The translations under genes and the position numbers were made by a program. Shown one piece after another: positions 29,699 to 36,850 of a DNA stretch of 64,000 bases (position 1 is the stretch's first letter; each line of letters starts with the position of its first letter). The stretch spans positions 36,408,380-36,472,379 of the forward strand of contig CM060080.1 in assembly GCA_030533445.1 (NCBI GenBank). The letters run 5' to 3'. The DNA is from Cyprinodon diabolis (lineage: Eukaryota; Chordata; Actinopteri; Cyprinodontiformes; Cyprinodontidae). The notes under the pieces were generated by a model, which worked only from the letters and a program-made list of their open reading frames with translations, ran no database searches and was not told where the DNA came from.

Positions 29699-32600
29699 TA
29701 GGGATGGGACGATTTATGAAAACCGTCCGAACCGTTCGGTTCGACTGTCTCGGTTCGATTTGTGTGTGTTTCGTTCGGTTCATGCGCTGCTCCTTTTTCT
29801 CATAAGCGAAGCGTTTACACTCCAGAGCAGAAGGTGGCGGTACTGCGACCAAAGCCAACTACCAGTAGTAAAAAAGAAGAAGAAGAAGCGAAGCAGCTTT
29901 TCGACTCAAAATATCAGAAACAGCATTGAGTTCGAGGTTTTAGAGAGTGGACCAAAACCAAAGCCTTGTTTTGGCTTAGAAAACATGCAAATCAAACCGG
30001 ACAAACAGAATCGCTCCTTAGGAATGAGCAGTCGTTTGTTAGCCTGCAAAACCCGACAGTCCCTAGATGGGTTTTGAAAGCTGAACCCTGACTCCACCCC
30101 CCGTGTTTAAGGTTGTTTTTTCTTTAACATAGATGGCTTCCTTCGCGGCCCTCTCTAAGAACTCAGCGCTATTTCTGACATTTTGAATTGAAAAAGCTTC
30201 TTCGATGGGAAGCAAAACGCCTTCAAACTTGGAAACAAAGTCCAGTGAATTGTTTTTTTAACCTTTTTGGAATGACTATGACCAGGATGATGGAGAATCT
30301 TCACTAGTATAAATTATTTCCTGCTTATTCAATTTTCATTTAAGTTTATTTACATAGTGCCAATGCAGAACACATGTCACCTCAAGGCACTTTACAGAGA
30401 CTATGCTATCAGATCATAGTCAGATTGGTTTAAAGTTTGCTATCTAAGAAAAATCAGCTGATTATATCGACTTAAGGGACCGCGCTTTCGCTGAGGGGAC
30501 CGCGCTTTCGCTGAGGGGACCGCGCTTTCGCTGAGGGGACCGCGCTTTCACTGTTGCAGCTTCAAAGCTCTGGAAAGACCTGCCTCAGCACAAAAGACAG
30601 GCCTCTTCTATGACTGTTTTTAAATCTCTTGTCAAAACCCACCTTTTCGCTTTGGCTTTTAACACCTAGTACGACAGTGGGCTTTATTTTATTTATTAAT
30701 CTTTTATTCCTTTTATCTTTTACCCTACTTGACTGATTTGATTGTGTCAATGTTATTTTTATCAATGACTTAGCTGTTTGTTTTTTTAATGTGTAATGTT
30801 TTATTTATTATTTTGGGGTTTTTTTCTGTACAGCACTTTGGTCAGCTGTGGTTGTTTTTAAGAGGTTAACAAATAAAGTGGATTAGATTGGATTTTATGG
30901 GCTATGAACCTAAAATCTAAAGCCTTTTGATCTTAAAACGATACAGACATCAGAGTTTCCTTGTTAGCCTCCTTGTTATTTGATCCAAACATTAAGCTTA
31001 AAGTGAATTTCACCTAGAACTCATTCAGGGCTTTCAAAGACGTACCACTGATCATAAATATCAATTATCTGGACTATTTACTTTTGTTTATTTCAGAATT
31101 ATTTTAACCTTTTCCCTTTTAGTTCCCCTCAATCATTTTTACACTAAATGTAAAGTGAATTTAAACAATTCAGAACTTTTTTTGTGTTTTTTTTTTTATT
31201 TAAGACTTGCTTCATTTTGAAAAAAAAAAAGCACCTTGTGAAAAAAAGGAGTTATCTTTTACGCTGCAGAAACCCCTGGACAGGGTTGTGAAGAAGTAGC
31301 AGGTCTGTGCTGAAATCACTGGGAGACTGTTTATAATCAAAGAAAATGTATTTTCTTATAGCTGCAACAAAAGGCAGAGTTAAAATCAAAGTATTATTTT
31401 TCCTCCAGCTTCCCCCAAACTGGTTAACCACTTAGCTGTTCTGCACTTGAAGAAAATCCTGCAAATGTAGCGAGAGGGATGAGTCGAGAGCAACAGCAGC
31501 CAATGTCAACTATCTCCAAACCAGCAGAGTTACATCTGAAAAGTTGTCCAACCCTCCCTTTTTAATCATCCTTGTTTTATTCAAGTTTAAACTCTTAATA
31601 GCTGTAGCTCTTTCTCTCTGTAACAAACTCATTGGTGCTTTATTCTCTCTCAGATCCTCTCAAACTGTCCCCCTTTCCATAAATAATTACTCCCAGGAGC
31701 CCCTCTAGAAGCTTGGAGTTTTCTTTTTTTTTCCATGGCGGAGGGAGGCCATATGTGGTTTGTCTCATGTCACATCATTTACAGCAGACTTCTACTCCCA
31801 CACCCAACCTCTCCACAGAAATCTGTGCTTAGAAATGGAAATGTAAGCAAAAGGGTCCTTAATAAAGAGTCAGACGATCCATGTTTATCGAGCATGAAGC
31901 CAGTTTTAGCTGTAAAAACATGGAGTAGAATTGGATTATCCTGATACTCTAAAGGATCTCTAAACTAAAGGTGTCTCATGTGTGCAGACTGTTTCCAGAC
32001 AATCGTGAATCCCTAATGCTACTCAGCTATCTGACAAAGCTGGCTGCTCATGTGGTAGAGGTATCGTCTTACAAGGCAGACAACTTCATGTGATTAAGAA
32101 CTTTAGAAATGTGATAAAAACCTCACTTAAATCACAGTGAAATCCACAAGAAATTAGTTTCTATTGCAAGCGAGGGATGAAAGGAGCCAGATTTCACATT
32201 AAATCACCTATTAAATACCCCTCTAGATATTGTAGACACGTGTGACAAACGGATGCTTCTCTACATGCACAAGCTCAAGAAAAAACGCTAAGCAGTGACA
32301 TCATGCAGGAAAAGGTTGATCCGAGGCTGTAAACATCCTGTGAGATTCCTTCTCTATGCAGCTGTCCAAAACATATCTGATCCAATCAATGAGGAAATTC
32401 CAAATTGAGGCATTCTAAAGGTGTCTGTTGACCTAGATGCAGGAACACTCACCTTCACATTTCGGATGCTAACTAGTTTATCCTCCACCTGAACCGCTAG
32501 CTTTCCTCCATCGGCAGCCTCCCTGTGGAACAAGATTAAAGGGTGAGCAATTAGATGGGGTTTAGGTGTGAAAGACGGAGGATAAATGTTGATGCAAAAC

Positions 32601-35600
32601 AGTTATTTATACCGTTTTACCTTTGCACATTAGGGTACATTAGAAGCACAAAGTTTAATATTATTTTAACTGGAGAGTTCATTATTGTGCTAAACAGCTC
32701 AAGCTTAGTCAGATGGGAGAGAGAACTACACACATATTCCCATCAGCTTTAGTCAGCAACCTCATATCTACTGATGAATAAAATACCCAAAGAATGATGC
32801 TGCCACCACCATGTTTCAGCATGGGATTGGCGTGTTCAGGGTTCTGTGCGATGTTAAAATTCTCCCACCTGAGCTGTGGATCTCTACAGCTCATCCAGAG
32901 TTAGCAAAGGCCTCCTTCTTGCTATTCTAAAGCCGCTTTCTAAAGCCGCTAAACCCGGGTTTTTTAAAACCGGATTGACCCGCCAACAATCGTCAATTCG
33001 CTCTTTTCCCAACCCCCTGATGGCAATCTGCATGGACTCTGTCCCCCACCACTGCATGTCTAATGGGTGGGCGCTGAAGATCTCAACAGCACTGAAAAAA
33101 TTAAAGTCGAGATAAGTCATTTTTTCTTAAAATAAGTGCATTTGTTCTTAAATTATGATGGTTGTGGACACATTTGCCAATAGAACAAGACAATTTAAAT
33201 TTAAATTAAGGAAACATAATTGTATTGTCTTATTTCAAGTGCATTTTATCTTAATATCTTATTTTAATTGGCAAATCATTTCATTTACCAACTCAAATTG
33301 AGGGTAAATACACTTAATTGAAGAACTTTTTACTTATTTCTAGATCGTTTTTCCAATGAGTGCAACGCTAATCACGGAAATAAATAATGGAGAGCGCTGT
33401 GGACGGGAGCCACAGCGTAGTCAGTATTCTTTATATTTTCGCACTAAAATCTGTCCAAACCTCTGTCACCAGTGCTGCTCCATGCTTTTTGAAAGTAAAC
33501 TGAGTCATTTTGGCTTGTTAGATCAGATGTGACTGCTGTGGTGTGTTCACCTCCCACTGCAAAAACGATCTAGAAATAAGTAAACATTTTTCACAATAAC
33601 TGCATTTACCCTTAAAGCTGAAGTCTGTAAGTTTTTAAAAATCACTTTTTTGTCATATTGGCTAAAACTGTCCCTATGCCCAGACAGCAGTACATGTGAT
33701 ACGTAACCTGTGAAAAAAACTGCTGCAATTGGTCCCGCATACTGCCTGTATTTCAATCTGGAAAGAATAATTCGGGACGAGTGAAAACAGCCAATCACAG
33801 CCAGAGGAGCGTCAGATGGAGTGTCAATCACAGCTCACACACGCTGAATTACCCCCCCTCACCGCTTAACCTGCCGCAGTCAGGAGGACGCGCGTGGAAG
33901 TCATGGCAGAGCGACAGCCACCAGCGAAAGAGAAACTGCCCTTACTGCCCCTGCCAACAACTGCTTACACGGCAAACTTCGGTATAACCAGCATCTTATA
34001 TCTACCTGCTTGGAGGTGAGTGTTATCGCTCTTACCGGTTCACACTCCATGCCGCGTACGCTGCTTGGACGCTTCTGGTCGCATGCGGTAGCCGCGCAGA
34101 TGCTGTGAGAGGGCTGGAGCTTGGAGGTGGGGCATGAGTGAAGCAGAGAGGGTGGGGGAGTGGCGTGAAACCTGTTTTTCTTCAAATTTTCAGTCGAAGT
34201 CTGCTCTCTTCTCAATGTTACATACTGCAGCTTTAATTCGAGTTGGTAAATCAGAGATAATCAGATAATATGCACTTTAAATTGTTTTTTTTCTTATATT
34301 AAATATAAATTGTCTTGTTCCATTGGTAAAGTTTATCACTTATCTCTTCAATTCAAGAGAAAATGCACTTTGAACAAGTTCAAATTTTGCATAATAGCTC
34401 TCTTCCTCAGTAGGCAGCTAGGTTTTACTGATACTTTTACTATCAATGCTGATCACCTTCTCTAAATGCACAGGAACATTTCCTTTTGGGTTCACGCTTT
34501 ATTATCAGCAAATACACCATTTGTAATTGCTTTAAATATCCCCTATTTTTCCATGTTACTGAGAGGGTGTTCAGATGCATTTATGCAAGTTCCCCTTGAC
34601 TTAGATCATCGCTGCTCTGTTAACACAATTAATCTTTGTGCCTGATGCATGAAATTACCAAACAAAAATCTGACAGTCCAGTTTCGAATTCAAAAGAAAA
34701 CAGACCCCCATGCTCTGCAGAGACTTTCACTGGTGAAGCAGCTTGAACTGTTTCCACAAAACAGAGGGAGAGCAAAAAAGTGTGTGTGTGTGTACGTTCC
34801 GGACTGGTGTGTGTCATCCCAGCTGTGCGTTCTTCAGCAGCTGGACTGATGCAACACAAAGGAAACTAAAGGCAACACGAAGCTGGAAGCTTTATCAGTG
34901 AAGCTTTTTTTTTTAGGAGTGATTGCAACGACTGGCTGCAGGGCAAAAACTCTGAGGTAGTCGTGCTTCTCGGCTCTCCTTGTGCCTTAGCACGTGGAAA
35001 TCATTTTTGCAGGGGCCCAACCCAGAAAACCACCAACCTTCAACGTCAGGCTCAAAACAGCATGAAGGAGAAGAGAGCTCTCTGAGCGTAGAATGGCAAA
35101 CTATAAAAGAAACTCTGCTTCTATACAAACCACAAATTTCACAGTCGACCTGCCATGTTTCTCACATGTTAGATGCTGCCCTTATTCTCAGGGAGGCTCC
35201 CTATTGGTCAGCAAAAACATGAGAAACAAACTTGTTTGGCTCACTGAATGTGGAATACAGCTGACCAGACTGGTACTAGTTTTATCTCTTCGAGGTAGAA
35301 TCTCCTACAGAAATATGAGGAGATAAACATCCTTTACTTAACAAAGGACACTAATAAACAGCTCAATCGTACAGTAACTCAGGAAGGAGAGATTTGCATG
35401 TTACAACTTTGCGCATTTAATGTCATTCTTTTGTTATGCAAAGTAGGGGAAAGACCAAGTGAAACAATTATTCAAGCCGTGTTTCTGGGCTGGATAAGTG
35501 CTTTGTTATGGACCAGCAGTGGCCTACAGCTGAGGCAATACTGTAAGAGTTGAAAGAAACTAAGCAGCGCTGAGAGACTTTTATCCAACAGCTCACACCA

Positions 35601-36692
35601 ATTTCCCTGATAAGGCAAAAGAGTCGTCAAAGAAAGAAAACTGACTTGAGAACCTCCACATTTGATTTTACTACAAAACTAGGCACATTGAAAAAGCCTA
35701 ATTAGGAATATAGGATGACTGATGTTGAAATGAAAGTCTTTAGGATTACCTTTGGAAAAAAATAAATAAATAAATAAAAAGCTCAGTGAAATTTTCTTGA
35801 AAATGAAAACTTATGAATTCTGCTCCAGGTTCAGATAAATTAGGCTGCTGTAACTGTTACATTTTTAGAGGAAATTAAAAGTTTTCATTAAATAATTAGA
35901 TATAACTTTTGAATAACATGTCAACACATGTACATATTCAACAAAAAATAATGGACAAAGAAAAAGATATTAATTACAAAAATAAACACATTAATAATAA
36001 TTTAACATATTTTTTAGAGGGTCACCAACGTGACACGGTTATTTTTGGGGGGGTCACAGACCAAAATGTTTGGGAACCCCTGTTTTAAAATAGCTTTAAG
36101 CGGTGCAGTGTAAAATAATTCAGTACTGTTGTGTTCATGCAACATGGTTTTAATGCTTGTCATTTTAAATTAAAAGTTTTTGAAAGAACTAAAAAAAAAA
36201 AAGTTTGGGGGGTTAAGTGGTTCAACTGATAAAGAAATCAGTCTAACACATCTGAATTGTTTTTCAGTGTAAAACAATCCAGTAGAGTTTAACAAATCTA
36301 GGTGTTATAGAGCTAATCAAAAAAAACAAAACTGCAGACAGAAATGACGACCCCGTACAATAAACGCCATGGGCAAAGAGCCTTATTAACCATATCAAAA
36401 ACTTAACCCAATTACTTTGGAAACTATTACGGCTACTTTGCTGATAAGTTTAATACATGTTATGGAAAAATGTAAGAACATTTACACTCTTTCTTTACCT
36501 TTTATTAAGCTAGCTTAATGGCTTATAAGTCGCGCGAGACATTAATTCTGGCGAGCCTGACAGGACTTCTTCCCATTGCAGGTCTAAATGAAGCTAATTT
36601 TATTAACGGTTAATTATTAATACCTCAGTAAATAAACTAACTTACCTTTGGTTGAGAGGACGGACCCGAATGGCAACTTTAACATTTGCCAT
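1..36692 (-). CDS. stard9: StAR-related lipid transfer protein 9 (kinesin KIF16A), 5' part, 21 exons
   Basis: STARD9 is a giant kinesin-3-family motor linked to centrosome cohesion and lysosome/membrane transport, with a C-terminal START lipid-binding domain. The window holds residues 1 to about 721; the 3' end lies beyond position 1. The motor domain spans about 1-390: P-loop GQTGSGKT (103-110), switch I N217/SSRSH (221-225), switch II DLAGSE (253-258), and a Ser/Gly-rich insertion before [20 protein letters not shown]. Then come the neck [17 protein letters not shown], an FHA domain (about 478-590) ending [17 protein letters not shown], and a charged coiled-coil start. The insertion text [11 protein letters not shown] and the peptide [10 protein letters not shown] match human STARD9 rather than KIF16B, and linkage to cdan1 supports this. 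Exon phases are continuous. Introns 3 (13.1 kb), 2 (5.9 kb) and 1 (4.1 kb) are long and filled with repeats. Confidence 0.94.
9..169 (-). CDS. stard9: stard9 exon 21, last in window (residues 668 to about 721)
   Basis: Acceptor TTTCACAATAG|TGCAAC continues phase from exon 20 and opens [20 protein letters not shown], then a polar segment. A possible donor AAG|GTGATG lies at 3-8. The frame also stays open to the window edge, so the exon end is uncertain. Confidence 0.7.
765..895 (+). mobile_element. Tc1 remnant
   Basis: The sequence CATGGCCCAGTCAAAGTCC...GATCTGTGGAAAGGCTGC...CCAATCTGACAGAGCTT is a decayed 3' transposase region of a fish Tc1 element (the stretch around the [11 protein letters not shown] glutamate). 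Confidence 0.6.
974..2137 (+). mobile_element. hAT element, internally deleted, in stard9 intron 20
   Basis: Flanked by 8-bp duplications differing at one base (acaatcat 966-973, acaatgat 2138-2145), as expected for hAT. The right end reads, inverted, CAGGGGCGGATCCAGG; the left end has a related GTGCGGATTCAGG, apparently missing its first bases. Both subterminal regions carry a GTGCGCACCCCCC-type motif. An internal short ORF is a transposase remnant. The CG-rich stretch at 1060-1160 contains a long inverted repeat (GCGCGTTTTTTACGTCACCGCG). Confidence 0.85.
1368..1640 (+). pseudogene. fused N- and C-terminal remnant of a hAT transposase
   Basis: A 90-codon ORF. The first part ([24 protein letters not shown]) resembles the N-terminal region of TTF/ZMYM-type hAT transposases. 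The second part ([20 protein letters not shown], then [15 protein letters not shown]) resembles the C-terminal hAT end. The catalytic core is absent, so the ORF looks like the product of an internal deletion. Whether it is expressed cannot be told. Confidence 0.6.
2365..2534 (-). CDS. stard9: stard9 exon 20 (residues 611-667)
   Basis: Encodes a strongly charged helix ([20 protein letters not shown], then [12 protein letters not shown]), the start of the coiled-coil tail; human has SYVEDLRHQILAEEIRAAKELE. Acceptor TTTGTAG|TGTCAA, donor GAGA|GTAAGG. Confidence 0.93.
2831..2892 (-). CDS. stard9: stard9 exon 19 (residues 591-610)
   Basis: Reads [20 protein letters not shown], a linker after the FHA domain. 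Acceptor TTATTTAG|GTCAGT, donor AATGA|GTGAGT. Confidence 0.9.
3012..3094 (-). CDS. stard9: stard9 exon 18 (residues 563-590, FHA end)
   Basis: Reads [20 protein letters not shown] and AILRERRR, near-identical to human [27 protein letters not shown]. Acceptor CTCTAG|GGACTG, donor GACGG|GTAGGC. Confidence 0.97.
3406..3531 (-). CDS. stard9: stard9 exon 17 (residues 521-562, FHA core)
   Basis: Reads [20 protein letters not shown] and then [20 protein letters not shown], the FHA beta-sandwich core (human C.V...GVVVLRPARGARCTVNGREV). Acceptor TTTGTAG|TCCTTC, donor CTCAAG|GTCAGT. Confidence 0.94.
3751..3802 (-). CDS. stard9: stard9 exon 16 (residues 504-520, FHA start)
   Basis: Reads [17 protein letters not shown]. 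The x-TRIG motif is the first strand of the FHA fold (human EGTTKIGRIDSDQEQDI). Acceptor TTTTACAG|GAAGGA, donor ATATAG|GTACAT. Confidence 0.93.
4001..4160. repeat. short pogo-related MITE (ATAAGCCGC family) in stard9 intron 15
   Basis: About 160 bp with inverted ends TACGGTAATTTT and AAAATTACGGTA and repeated ATAAGCCGC motifs inside. The TIRs are shared with the longer element at 27308-27943, which carries a pogo-like HTH remnant. Confidence 0.8.
4995..5920 (+). mobile_element. non-autonomous hAT element with BED-finger remnant, stard9 intron 15
   Basis: Perfect 8-bp target duplication ttacacgt at 4987-4994 and 5921-5928. Terminal inverted repeats TAGGGCTGGGCGATA / TATCGCCCAGCCCTA. Around 5285-5390 one frame reads [14 protein letters not shown], then [19 protein letters not shown], a BED-type zinc finger from the N-terminus of a ZBED/hAT transposase. 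The rest of the transposase is gone. A short (AT)n run lies at 5484-5499. Confidence 0.92.
5957..6136 (-). CDS. stard9: stard9 exon 15 (residues 444-503)
   Basis: Contains [20 protein letters not shown], then [12 protein letters not shown] and [16 protein letters not shown], matching human LMEHYSVDINRRRAGVVI. It leads into the FHA domain. Acceptor CCTGTCAG|GTGGAG, donor CAGG|GTATGA. Confidence 0.96.
6248..6325 (-). CDS. stard9: stard9 exon 14 (residues 418-443)
   Basis: Reads [20 protein letters not shown] and LQNELK; human has SSLSDENLKELVLQNELK. Acceptor ATCAACAG|CAACGT, donor CTGAAG|GTAGCG. Confidence 0.94.
6568..6645 (-). CDS. stard9: stard9 exon 13 (residues 392-417)
   Basis: Reads [20 protein letters not shown] and LLSFEL, the kinesin-3 neck coil. 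Acceptor TTGTGCAG|GATGCA, donor GAGTTG|GTATGT. Confidence 0.96.
6646..8605. other. stard9 intron 12, no recognisable element
   Basis: Two kilobases of AT-rich sequence with short AT runs (7311-7340) and poly-A/T tracts. I see no coding potential or element with clear ends. Confidence 0.5.
8606..8703 (-). CDS. stard9: stard9 exon 12 (residues 359-391)
   Basis: Reads [20 protein letters not shown] and [13 protein letters not shown], the last motor helix and neck linker. Acceptor TTGCAG|CGGTCT, donor AATGAG|GTCAGT. Confidence 0.96.
8880..9086 (-). CDS. stard9: stard9 exon 11 (residues 290-358)
   Basis: Encodes [20 protein letters not shown], a Ser/Gly-rich loop ending in five glycines, then [20 protein letters not shown] and SKTIMIA. 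The loop insertion resembles that of STARD9. Acceptor GCCACAG|CCCAGA, donor GCAA|GTAGGT. Confidence 0.96.
9415..10350. mobile_element. DNA transposon derivative with CGGGG/CCCTG ends and 5-bp duplication, stard9 intron 10
   Basis: Starts CGGGGTTCCTACAG (a probable CAGGGTTCC variant) and ends GACCCGCGGGAACCCTG. It is flanked by tcgat on both sides (9410-9414, 10351-10355). Subterminal AAGACTTTTTAA motifs repeat at both ends. On the minus strand at about 9900-10030 an ORF begins MSKCKYNQN and has an LQP block, similar to the start of the peptide in the element at 54703-55001. Confidence 0.7.
10654..10751 (-). CDS. stard9: stard9 exon 10 (residues 257-289)
   Basis: Starts [20 protein letters not shown] and continues [13 protein letters not shown], completing switch II and helix 4. 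Acceptor TCTGACAG|TGAGAG, donor CTCTCG|GTAAAT. Confidence 0.97.
10880..10947 (-). CDS. stard9: stard9 exon 9 (residues 235-256, switch II start)
   Basis: Reads [20 protein letters not shown] and AG. The [10 protein letters not shown] peptide is a STARD9-type sequence as I recall it, unlike the KIF16B equivalent. Acceptor CTCTACAG|GCAATA, donor GGAAG|GTGAAT. Confidence 0.96.
11079..11221 (-). CDS. stard9: stard9 exon 8 (residues 187-234, switch I)
   Basis: Encodes [20 protein letters not shown], then [20 protein letters not shown]. The SSRSH motif is kinesin switch I. Acceptor TCTGTCAG|ATCTTT. The donor CACAG|GTTGGT is weaker than consensus, but the next exon continues exactly in phase. Confidence 0.95.
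12071..12183 (-). CDS. stard9: stard9 exon 7 (residues 149-186)
   Basis: Contains [18 protein letters not shown] and [15 protein letters not shown], hallmark kinesin motor segments. Acceptor TCTGTAG|CTTTTT, donor GAAG|GTATTT. Confidence 0.97.
12791..12852 (-). CDS. stard9: stard9 exon 6 (residues 129-148)
   Basis: Reads [20 protein letters not shown], against human GLFVREKD..SSCRIKVSF. Acceptor CTTCCCAG|GGTCTC, donor ATCAG|GTGGGT. A nearer AG (CTGAAG) gives a less conserved reading, so I preferred this start. Confidence 0.88.
12963..12995 (-). CDS. stard9: stard9 exon 5, 33-nt micro-exon (residues 118-128)
   Basis: Encodes [11 protein letters not shown], matching human ASVGLTPRICE. Acceptor CTTCAG|GAGTCC, donor GTCAG|GTAGGA. 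Phase 0 on both sides. Confidence 0.94.
13173..13289 (-). CDS. stard9: stard9 exon 4 (residues 79-117, P-loop)
   Basis: Reads [20 protein letters not shown], then [25 protein letters not shown] is the ATP-binding Walker A loop of kinesins. Acceptor CTCAG|GTTTTC, donor CAGCG|GTGAGA. Confidence 0.97.
14545..15443. mobile_element. DNA transposon (probable TTAA target) in stard9 intron 3
   Basis: Terminal inverted repeats AAGCCCCATTTACACTACC and GGTAGTGTAAATGGGGCTT. TTAA lies at both edges, shifted by one base, as for piggyBac/Kolobok-like elements. Internal CCGAACTGTGCCGAG-type motifs recur near each end. A tRNA-like SINE is inserted at about 15130-15357. Confidence 0.8.
15130..15357 (+). repeat. 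tRNA-derived SINE nested in the transposon
   Basis: Pol III promoter-like boxes: A-box-like TGGCCTATTGG (15150-15160) and B-box-like AGTTTGAACCC (15194-15204), spaced as in tRNAs. The body and tail (CTCTGAGCAAGACCTTTAACCC, then GGTTAAATGCAGAGA and TGAGATCAATAAAATTC) are typical of widespread teleost SINEs. It interrupts the element at 14545-15443. No clean direct repeats seen. Confidence 0.75.
15657..15700. other. perfect 19-bp inverted repeat with 6-nt loop
   Basis: Arms 15657-15675 and 15682-15700 (TAAATTGTCCTGATTATTG and its exact complement) are separated by CTAAAT. RNA from either strand would fold into a short hairpin. It lies in stard9 intron 3 with no obvious TE around it. Function unknown. 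Confidence 0.8.
17447..17879. mobile_element. TTAA-flanked MITE in stard9 intron 3
   Basis: Perfect TIRs AGCTACAGTGTGTAA / TTACACACTGTAGCT with TTAA on both sides (17443-17446, 17880-17883): the signature of piggyBac- or Kolobok-mobilised MITEs. Ends related to the element at 33616-34232. No coding content. Confidence 0.88.
18930..18968. repeat. Tc1 end remnant
   Basis: The sequence GGTGTGAATACTTTTTCAAAGCACTGTA is a typical terminal sequence of fish Tc1 elements. With the arm-like sequence at 16925-16990 it may bracket a decayed insertion of about 2 kb. Confidence 0.45.
20665..20765. repeat. Tc1 terminal-region remnant
   Basis: CCATTTTGTCACATTAAAACCTCCAGTTTCAATGTATTTTACTAAGATTT... is a decayed copy of the non-coding arm seen in many fish Tc1 elements. 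Similar remnants occur at 24560-24660 and 16925-16990. Confidence 0.5.
21359..21880. repeat. diverged pogo-related MITE, stard9 intron 3
   Basis: Left TATTGTATTTTCCAGACTATAGGGC and right GTAGCGGCTTATTGTCCGTAGAATATAGTA are degraded forms of the ATAAGCCGC-family ends, with TATAAGC motifs inside. Internal sequence unrelated to the copy at 27308. Confidence 0.6.
23128..23180 (+). pseudogene. Tc1 transposase scrap
   Basis: From 23135 the frame reads [12 protein letters not shown], a decayed version of the catalytic-glutamate motif [11 protein letters not shown]. Nothing else of the transposase is legible. Confidence 0.5.
24555..24665. repeat. Tc1 terminal-region remnant
   Basis: CTTCCACATTTTGTAACATTTCACCCACAAAGTTTAATGCATC...AACACAAAGTAATGAAGTGGGAGGAAA: same decayed arm as at 20665. 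Confidence 0.5.
26421..26537 (-). CDS. stard9: stard9 exon 3 (residues 40-78)
   Basis: An isolated 117-nt exon between two long introns, found by motif. It contains [20 protein letters not shown], against human [20 protein letters not shown]. Acceptor TCTCTGCAG|TTGGAC, donor CAGGAG|GTAACA. Phase 0 at both ends. Confidence 0.95.
27308..27943 (-). mobile_element. pogo-like transposon remnant with ATAAGCCGC ends, stard9 intron 2
   Basis: Left TACCGTAATTTTCGGACTATAAG; the right end is nearly its exact complement (CTTATAGTCCGAAAATTACGATA). The minus strand (about 27500-27645) reads [20 protein letters not shown], then [20 protein letters not shown], a psq/CENP-B-type HTH DNA-binding domain as in pogo/Tigger transposases. 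The frame is not open beyond this; the DDE domain is absent. Confidence 0.8.
28690..29020 (+). pseudogene. Tc1 transposase pseudogene fragment
   Basis: [14 protein letters not shown] (28740-28790) matches the Tc1 GG-IM-WG-FS block, and [10 protein letters not shown] (about 28880-28910) matches the catalytic-glutamate motif. The intervening part is too short and frames are disrupted. A different, older family from the two intact copies. Confidence 0.7.
29598..29636. repeat. truncated left end of a CAGGGTTTATAC-type MITE
   Basis: The sequence acattaCAGGGTTTATACAGGAATGAGGAACT repeats the left end of the element at 54703, but runs into the (AT)n microsatellite after about 35 bp. Confidence 0.5.
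29637..29697. repeat. (AT)n microsatellite
   Basis: About 30 uninterrupted TA units. It separates the MITE left end (29598-29636) from the GGGATGGGACG element that follows. Confidence 0.95.
29699..29910. mobile_element. truncated hAT-like MITE (TAGGGATGGGACG family)
   Basis: Starts TAGGGATGGGACGATTTATGAAAACCGTCCGAACCG and includes CAGAAGGTGGCGGTACTGCGACCAAAGCC. The same text, in reverse orientation and complete, is at 41251-41777. Here the far end is missing. Confidence 0.75.
30476..30553. repeat. 20-bp minisatellite, about four units
   Basis: Unit GGGGACCGCGCTTTCGCTGA repeated almost perfectly. The last unit runs straight into the LINE coding frame (GDRAF...VAASKLW), so the array looks like a local expansion of LINE coding sequence. 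Confidence 0.9.
30535..30895 (+). mobile_element. 3' end of a non-LTR retrotransposon (LINE)
   Basis: From 30556 the frame reads [20 protein letters not shown], then [17 protein letters not shown], stop at 30667-30669, the C-terminus seen in CR1/L2-type fish LINEs (LWN-LP...FK-LLKTHLF). A 3' UTR follows, ending GTTAACAAATAAAGTGGATTAGATTGGATT. 5'-truncated, as usual for LINEs. Confidence 0.75.
32041..32452. other. stard9 intron 2, 3' flank of exon 2 donor
   Basis: Non-repetitive AT-rich intron; nothing recognised. Confidence 0.4.
32453..32522 (-). CDS. stard9: stard9 exon 2 (residues 16-39)
   Basis: Reads [20 protein letters not shown] and RNVK; human has RETKEGGRIIVEVDGKVAKIRNLK. Acceptor TTCCACAG|GGAGGC, donor GTGAAG|GTGAGT. 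Confidence 0.94.
32757..32870 (-). pseudogene. Tc1 remnant
   Basis: On the minus strand [12 protein letters not shown] is the Tc1 block before the second catalytic Asp; neighbouring frames are broken. Confidence 0.6.
33090..33362. repeat. CACTG-ended AT-rich repeat, copy A
   Basis: Starts CACTGAAAAAATTAAAGTCGAGATAAG and contains ATTTATCTTAATATCTTATTTTAA-type segments, ending CCAATGAGTG. Three more copies occur in the window. Family not identified; the CACTG ends could suggest a CACTA-like MITE. Confidence 0.65.
33555..34392. repeat. CACTG-ended repeat, copy B, split by a TTAA MITE
   Basis: Left part 33555-33615 (CACTGCAAAAACGATCTAGAAATAAG) and right part 34233-34392 form one element interrupted by the MITE at 33616-34232. 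The order of insertion is therefore clear. Confidence 0.7.
33616..34232. mobile_element. TTAA-flanked MITE in stard9 intron 1
   Basis: Ends AGCTGAAGTCTGTAA / TTACATACTGCAGCT with TTAA at 33612-33615 and 34233-34236. It belongs to the same broad family as the element at 17447. It is inserted in, and splits, the CACTGCAAAAA-type repeat at 33555-34392. Confidence 0.88.
36018..36085. repeat. hAT terminal fragment
   Basis: GGTCACAGACCAAAATGTTTGGGAACCCCTG is the reverse of CAGGGGTTCCCAAAC, a common fish hAT end. Only this end is recognisable. Confidence 0.5.
36646..36692 (-). CDS. stard9: stard9 exon 1 (residues 1-15)
   Basis: ATG at 36692-36690 opens [15 protein letters not shown], the first beta-strand of a kinesin motor (human MANVQVAVRVRPL). 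Donor CAAAG|GTAAGT. The codon split across the junction gives Arg. Confidence 0.95.
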
Positions 36693-36850
36693 AATGCAGC
36701 CGCTTCGCTTCCTCTCACAGCTCAGCAGCTGAGTGCTTCAAAACTAACGGAGCTCCGGTGACCATGCTGAGCTTTACTCCATATTATCTAGAAAACAGTA
36801 GAATAATGGTGGTGATGGAAAAACGTCGGATCCTTCACATCTCAAGTCAT
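36693..36850 (-). promoter_or_regulatory. stard9: probable stard9 5' UTR/core promoter
   Basis: The sequence upstream of the stard9 ATG is locally GC-richer than its flanks and has no TATA box. The intergenic gap to the cdan1 polyadenylation site is only about 2.2 kb. Inferred from position only. Confidence 0.4.

Noticed and set aside
1..36692. Assignment of the kinesin gene to kif16b
   Set aside because: Motor and FHA layout fits KIF16B too, but [19 protein letters not shown] and linkage to cdan1 match STARD9 better.
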